Assembly: GCA_027923505.1 (NCBI GenBank)
Contig: BROI01000002.1
Location: 2,711,981-2,775,980, forward strand
Length of the DNA stretch: 64,000 nucleotides
Origin: Mayamaea pseudoterrestris
Taxonomy: Eukaryota > Bacillariophyta > Bacillariophyceae > Sellaphorales > Sellaphoraceae
Reading direction: 5' to 3'
Below the pieces are notes generated by a model. The model ran no database searches. It saw only the letters and a program-made list of their open reading frames with translations, and had not been told where the DNA came from. Positions 60,697 through 64,000 of the stretch are shown in pieces; within the stretch, counting starts at the first letter, position 1, and each line of letters starts with the position of its first letter. The position numbers and the translations under genes were made by a program.

Positions 60697-63600
60697 ATGT
60701 CTTCGACGAGCAATACTCCGACGACAGGAGCGGCGTCGAGCGGTGGAGGTGCACCTCCCGCTCCGCCAGCAAGCGAAGGAAACCGACGCAACCGTCATTA
60801 TCGTCGTGGGAATCGTGCTGGGAATCGTTCCGGGAATCAAGGCAATGGTAACAGACTCAACGGACCGAGTCGTGCGCCGAGTGGAAATTTCCAAGGAAGC
60901 GAGCCGACGCTCGCTGGATTCATCTACGACTATAACGGTTCGCGCGATCCCGATGGATTCATCCGTACGACGAACGAGATCATCACTTTCGTCGGGCGCT
61001 CCTACAAGAAATATACCAAGGAGCTGCTCAAGGGCATGCGCAACGTGGAACTGGAGATTCCTGACGAGCCTGCACGTCCAACGAAGGATGCCGACACGAC
61101 GGACTCGGACTGGTCCATAATGCTCGAGGAATACAAGGCCGACAAGAAAGAGCATGTCGAGCGCGTGCGTGTATACTCCGACTTCCTCGCTGGTCTCTAC
61201 GCCGTGTTGCATGGACAATGCACGGAGCGTATGAAGGATCGTGTCAAGTCGCACGCCAAGTTCCGAGACGCCGAGGAGGACACGGACGGAATTAAGTTGC
61301 TGGCGATTATCAAGGAGATCTCGCATACGTACGAAGGGCGCTGCAAACTTGTGGATCAAGTCGTGGACATTCAAGCTGAGTTGTTCGGACGTACTCAAGG
61401 AGCGCGCGAAAGCCTGCAGAAATATTACGAAAGCATGGTCACGCTGGCAGACGTGGCGAAGGCGGTTGGCGTCACGATGCACAACGAGATTGTGGCGTTG
61501 GAACATTGCCAAGGATGACAATCGTAACAAGGCGAACAAGGAGGATATCAAGGCCGCCGAAGAGCTCGAGCTTGCGATGCTTTTCGTGCGTGGCGCAACG
61601 GGCGAATACGCCTGGTATTGCAAGCACTTGCGCAACTGCTACCTCGACGGGCACGACAACTTCCCGTTGACGATCCACGATGCATACAACATCATGCAGC
61701 GTCGTGAGCATGCGGATGGAGAAGCCACGTTGCCAACGAACGAGGGCGTGGCGTTTCACACGACTGGTACAGCGCGTGACCCTCCCAGATGCTGGACCCG
61801 TCAACAGGTTGGTCATGTGCAGCGAGACTGTCCTACGAGAACGGAGTCTACGGAGAGTGCGCCGGCTGCAGAGGCTAGTGGGGCGCAGCACTTCACGCTG
61901 GGTAGCGAGGAAGAAAGCGATGACGACGATGAGGTCGGATACATGTTCGCGCAGCCGCCGAAGGTGAACATCTCGAAGAAGGCTGTGCTCTTGGACAATC
62001 AGTCGACAGTGGATCTGTTCTGCAACGCCAAGATGCTGACGAACATTCGCCCGGTGCCAACGTGGATGGTGATCAAGTGCAACGCTGGTACAGTAAGGAC
62101 GAACATGATGGGCGACCTGGAGGGCTATGGTCCGGTGTGGTGGTATCCGCAGGGACTGGCGAACATTTTGAGTTTGGCGCAAGTCCGCAAGAAGTTTACC
62201 GTGGAGTATCTCATGCACGGCGTGGATCGTCCAATGTTCGTTGTGGAGAAGCCGGATGGTAAGCAGCGAGAGTTTGTCGAGACTGACTCTGGGCTGTATG
62301 TTTGCGAGAGCTTTTCGAAGGGCAAGCGCAGCGATGTCAAGGATGGAGTGGCGATGTTGACTACGGTAGACGATAACCGTACTAACTACACCAATGATGA
62401 CTATTTACGCGCTGTTAGAGCTAGGAACTGCAAATCAAAATTGGACGGCCAAGCCTCAAGGATTATCTGCGCATTGTTAGTAGCAATCAGTTGCGGAACT
62501 GTCCTGTGACGAAGGCCGACATCCTGGCTGCTGAGCACATCTTTGGACCAGATGTTGGCTCGTTGAAGGAAAGACGACGCGTCGCGCGTCGCATCTGGTG
62601 AAGCCTGCGATTGTTGAGCAGCTTCCACCGGCTATCATGAGTCGCTATCGAGACGTTACTCTTTGTGCTGACATCATGTATATCAACAAAGTCCCTATGT
62701 TGGTGACGTTCTCCCGCAGCATTCGTTTTGCTACGGTTGAGGTGATTCAAAACCGTACGCTTCCGGTTATGTTGAAGGCAATCGAGTCTGTGTTGAAGAT
62801 TTACGCACGCGGTGGGTTCCGTGTCGTCGCGGCTCTGATGGATGGGGAGTTCGCTCCAATGCTTGGCGCGTTGGCTGATCTCGGAGTGGCGCTCAATGCG
62901 ACATCTGAGGATGAACACGTTGGCGAAATTGAACGTTTTATCCGTGTCGTGAAAGAACGGGTGCGCGCGACATACAACACGTTGCCATTTAAGCACGTGC
63001 CGGCACGCTTGGTTATCGAAATGACGAAGTCTGCCGTGTTTTGTTGAATGCGTTTCCGAACGAGCGTGGCATTTCGAAGGATCTCAGTCCACGCACTATT
63101 GTGACTGGTCAGACAGTTGACTTTAATCGGCATTGCAAGTATGAATTTGGTCAGTATGTGCAAACGCATGAGTCGCACAGCAATGACATGCAGGCGCGCA
63201 CGATCGGTGCGCTGGCTCTGCGCCCGACTGGTAATGTGCAGGGTGGGTTTTATTTCCTCAGTTTGTCTTCGGGCAAAGTTCTGAATCGTGGGCACGCTAC
63301 GCCTTTGCCCATGCCTGATGATGTCATTGAGCGCGTGCATCGTCTCGCTCGTCAACAGAAGGCCAATCCGGCATCGTGTTATGGACCGCCACCGTGTTGC
63401 GGAGGCTGCTGAGCCAGTCATGTGGCACGAAGATGACGCCGAGGATGATGATGACTCTGATTATGATGACGACGCTTCTCGCGGTGACGACGACTCTGCC
63501 GGCGGAAGCGAAGGAGTGAATGCGACCGATGACGACGACGACGACGACGATGGTGCTGACGGCGCAATCGAAGGAGTGCTGAACTACGAGTATGGTGAGG

Positions 63601-63999
63601 CCATTGACGGCGAACGACGACGCGCCAGCCGGGATGATGGCGAAATTCGAAGGAGTGCCCGATGAAGGCGAATTGAAGGAGTGCCAGCCGGCAGACGAAG
63701 AGGATTTCGATGCGCGTATGGCCCACGCTGGTCGGTATGGCCTGCGTGCGCGCAAACCTCGTCGTTCGCTCATTTGTTCAGCTCGACGTGCAGAGGAAGT
63801 GTCGGAGCCACTCGTCACGGCACAGAGAATATGCGACAAGGTTTAAAGGCTTTTGGCGATGCTGGAGGGAGGCAGTGCGCAAGGAATGCAGCAGCACACA
63901 CAGGCACGTCGCGAAGGAGCCCAATCACTTGATCGAGCAGCGCAAGGATGCATTGATGTTTCGAGAGATGCGGACTGTGAAGGGACGCGGGCGGATGGA
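60697..63999 (+). pseudogene. Broken copia gag-pol (Gag, protease, integrase)
   Basis: Gag runs in one frame to TGA 61516-61518, then continues in another (AKDDNRNKANKEDIKAAEEL) through a degenerate zinc knuckle (CWTRQQVGHVQRDC, second Cys replaced by Arg), protease (AVLLDNQSTVDLFC, LANILSLAQVRKKF) to about 62430. A third frame carries IGRPSLKDYLRIVSSNQLRN to about 62565. A fourth (62598-63046) holds integrase Asp (CADIMYIN), Asp (LMDGEFAP) and Glu (HVGEIERFIR). A single missing base near 63044 moves to LNAFPNERGISKDLSPRTIV, and at least two more shifts cross the acidic spacer. With six or so frame breaks it is a pseudogene. Confidence 0.82.
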
Positions 64000-64000
64000 C
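60697..64000 (+). mobile_element. Third copia-type element, frameshifted, cut by window end
   Basis: A second copia lineage on the plus strand, starting with Gag at ATG 60697 and still in the region before RT at the window edge (GLKAFGDAG, LIEQRKDALMF, RTVKGRGR, as in CoDi-type pol). Its proteins are not close to those of the tandem pair: the protease core is LLDNQSTV rather than DRGA. The 5' LTR should lie before 60697 but cannot be defined without the 3' copy, which is outside the window. Confidence 0.8.

Noticed and set aside
60658-61635. 325-codon minus-strand ORF opposite copia Gag
   Set aside because: Antisense of the Gag frame; the Gag sequence, with its Gly/Asn/Arg-rich lead and continuation into pol, is clearly the coding strand.

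Overview
This looks like nuclear DNA of a diatom (a photosynthetic stramenopile). Three things point there. Short GT-AG introns (mostly 72-140 bp) interrupt conserved eukaryotic genes such as WDR5, Su(z)12, ABCE1, PRMT, NF-YC and NOP9. Several small proteins begin with a signal peptide followed by an aromatic residue at the predicted cleavage point (VSA-FGP, CLA-FHP, AHG-WSC), as in bipartite diatom plastid targeting. The long retroelements are Ty1/copia types with integrase upstream of reverse transcriptase and resemble diatom CoDi elements. The species is not identified.

Layout. 0.2-6.4 kb is single-copy: an NCA2-family mitochondrial protein, an unknown basic protein, and a head-to-head pair of chromatin genes (WDR5-like WD40 and Su(z)12-like VEFS protein). 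6.4-26.3 kb is a repeat-rich block. It holds decayed gene remnants, an internally deleted copia element between two 330-bp LTRs, a 30-bp palindromic tandem repeat and a MYND-finger gene cut at its 5' side. Then come two almost identical 6.7-kb copia elements in tandem (period exactly 6,710 bp) and a satellite of about 46-bp units. 26.6-59.6 kb is again dense with ordinary genes: an MsrB-like protein, LPLAT acyltransferase, ribulose-phosphate epimerase, ABCE1, a fused fumarylacetoacetase/maleylacetoacetate isomerase, NOP9, PRMT10-like, RING-TPR, a glycosyltransferase, a [4Fe-4S] plastid protein, SSB, NF-YC, a mitochondrial membrane protein and two related plastid proteins. 59.7-64 kb holds a 530-bp element with 27-bp terminal inverted repeats, then a frameshifted copia element that runs off the window.

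How the genes relate. Most are housekeeping genes that are not functionally linked. Three themes recur: chromatin and transcription (WDR5, Su(z)12, PRMT, NF-YC), ribosome biogenesis and recycling (NOP9, ABCE1), and organelle-targeted proteins (NCA2, [4Fe-4S] protein, SSB, the two plastid paralogs). Many neighbours are divergent pairs sharing under 300 bp or convergent pairs with under 160 bp between stops.

The most unusual structure is the copia tandem. The two LTRs of each element differ from each other by about 2%, yet the two elements match base for base except at two positions I found. Both carry the same RNase H frameshifts. This means segmental duplication (or assembly duplication) rather than two transpositions. 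Exon boundaries were placed by hand from splice signals and reading frame.
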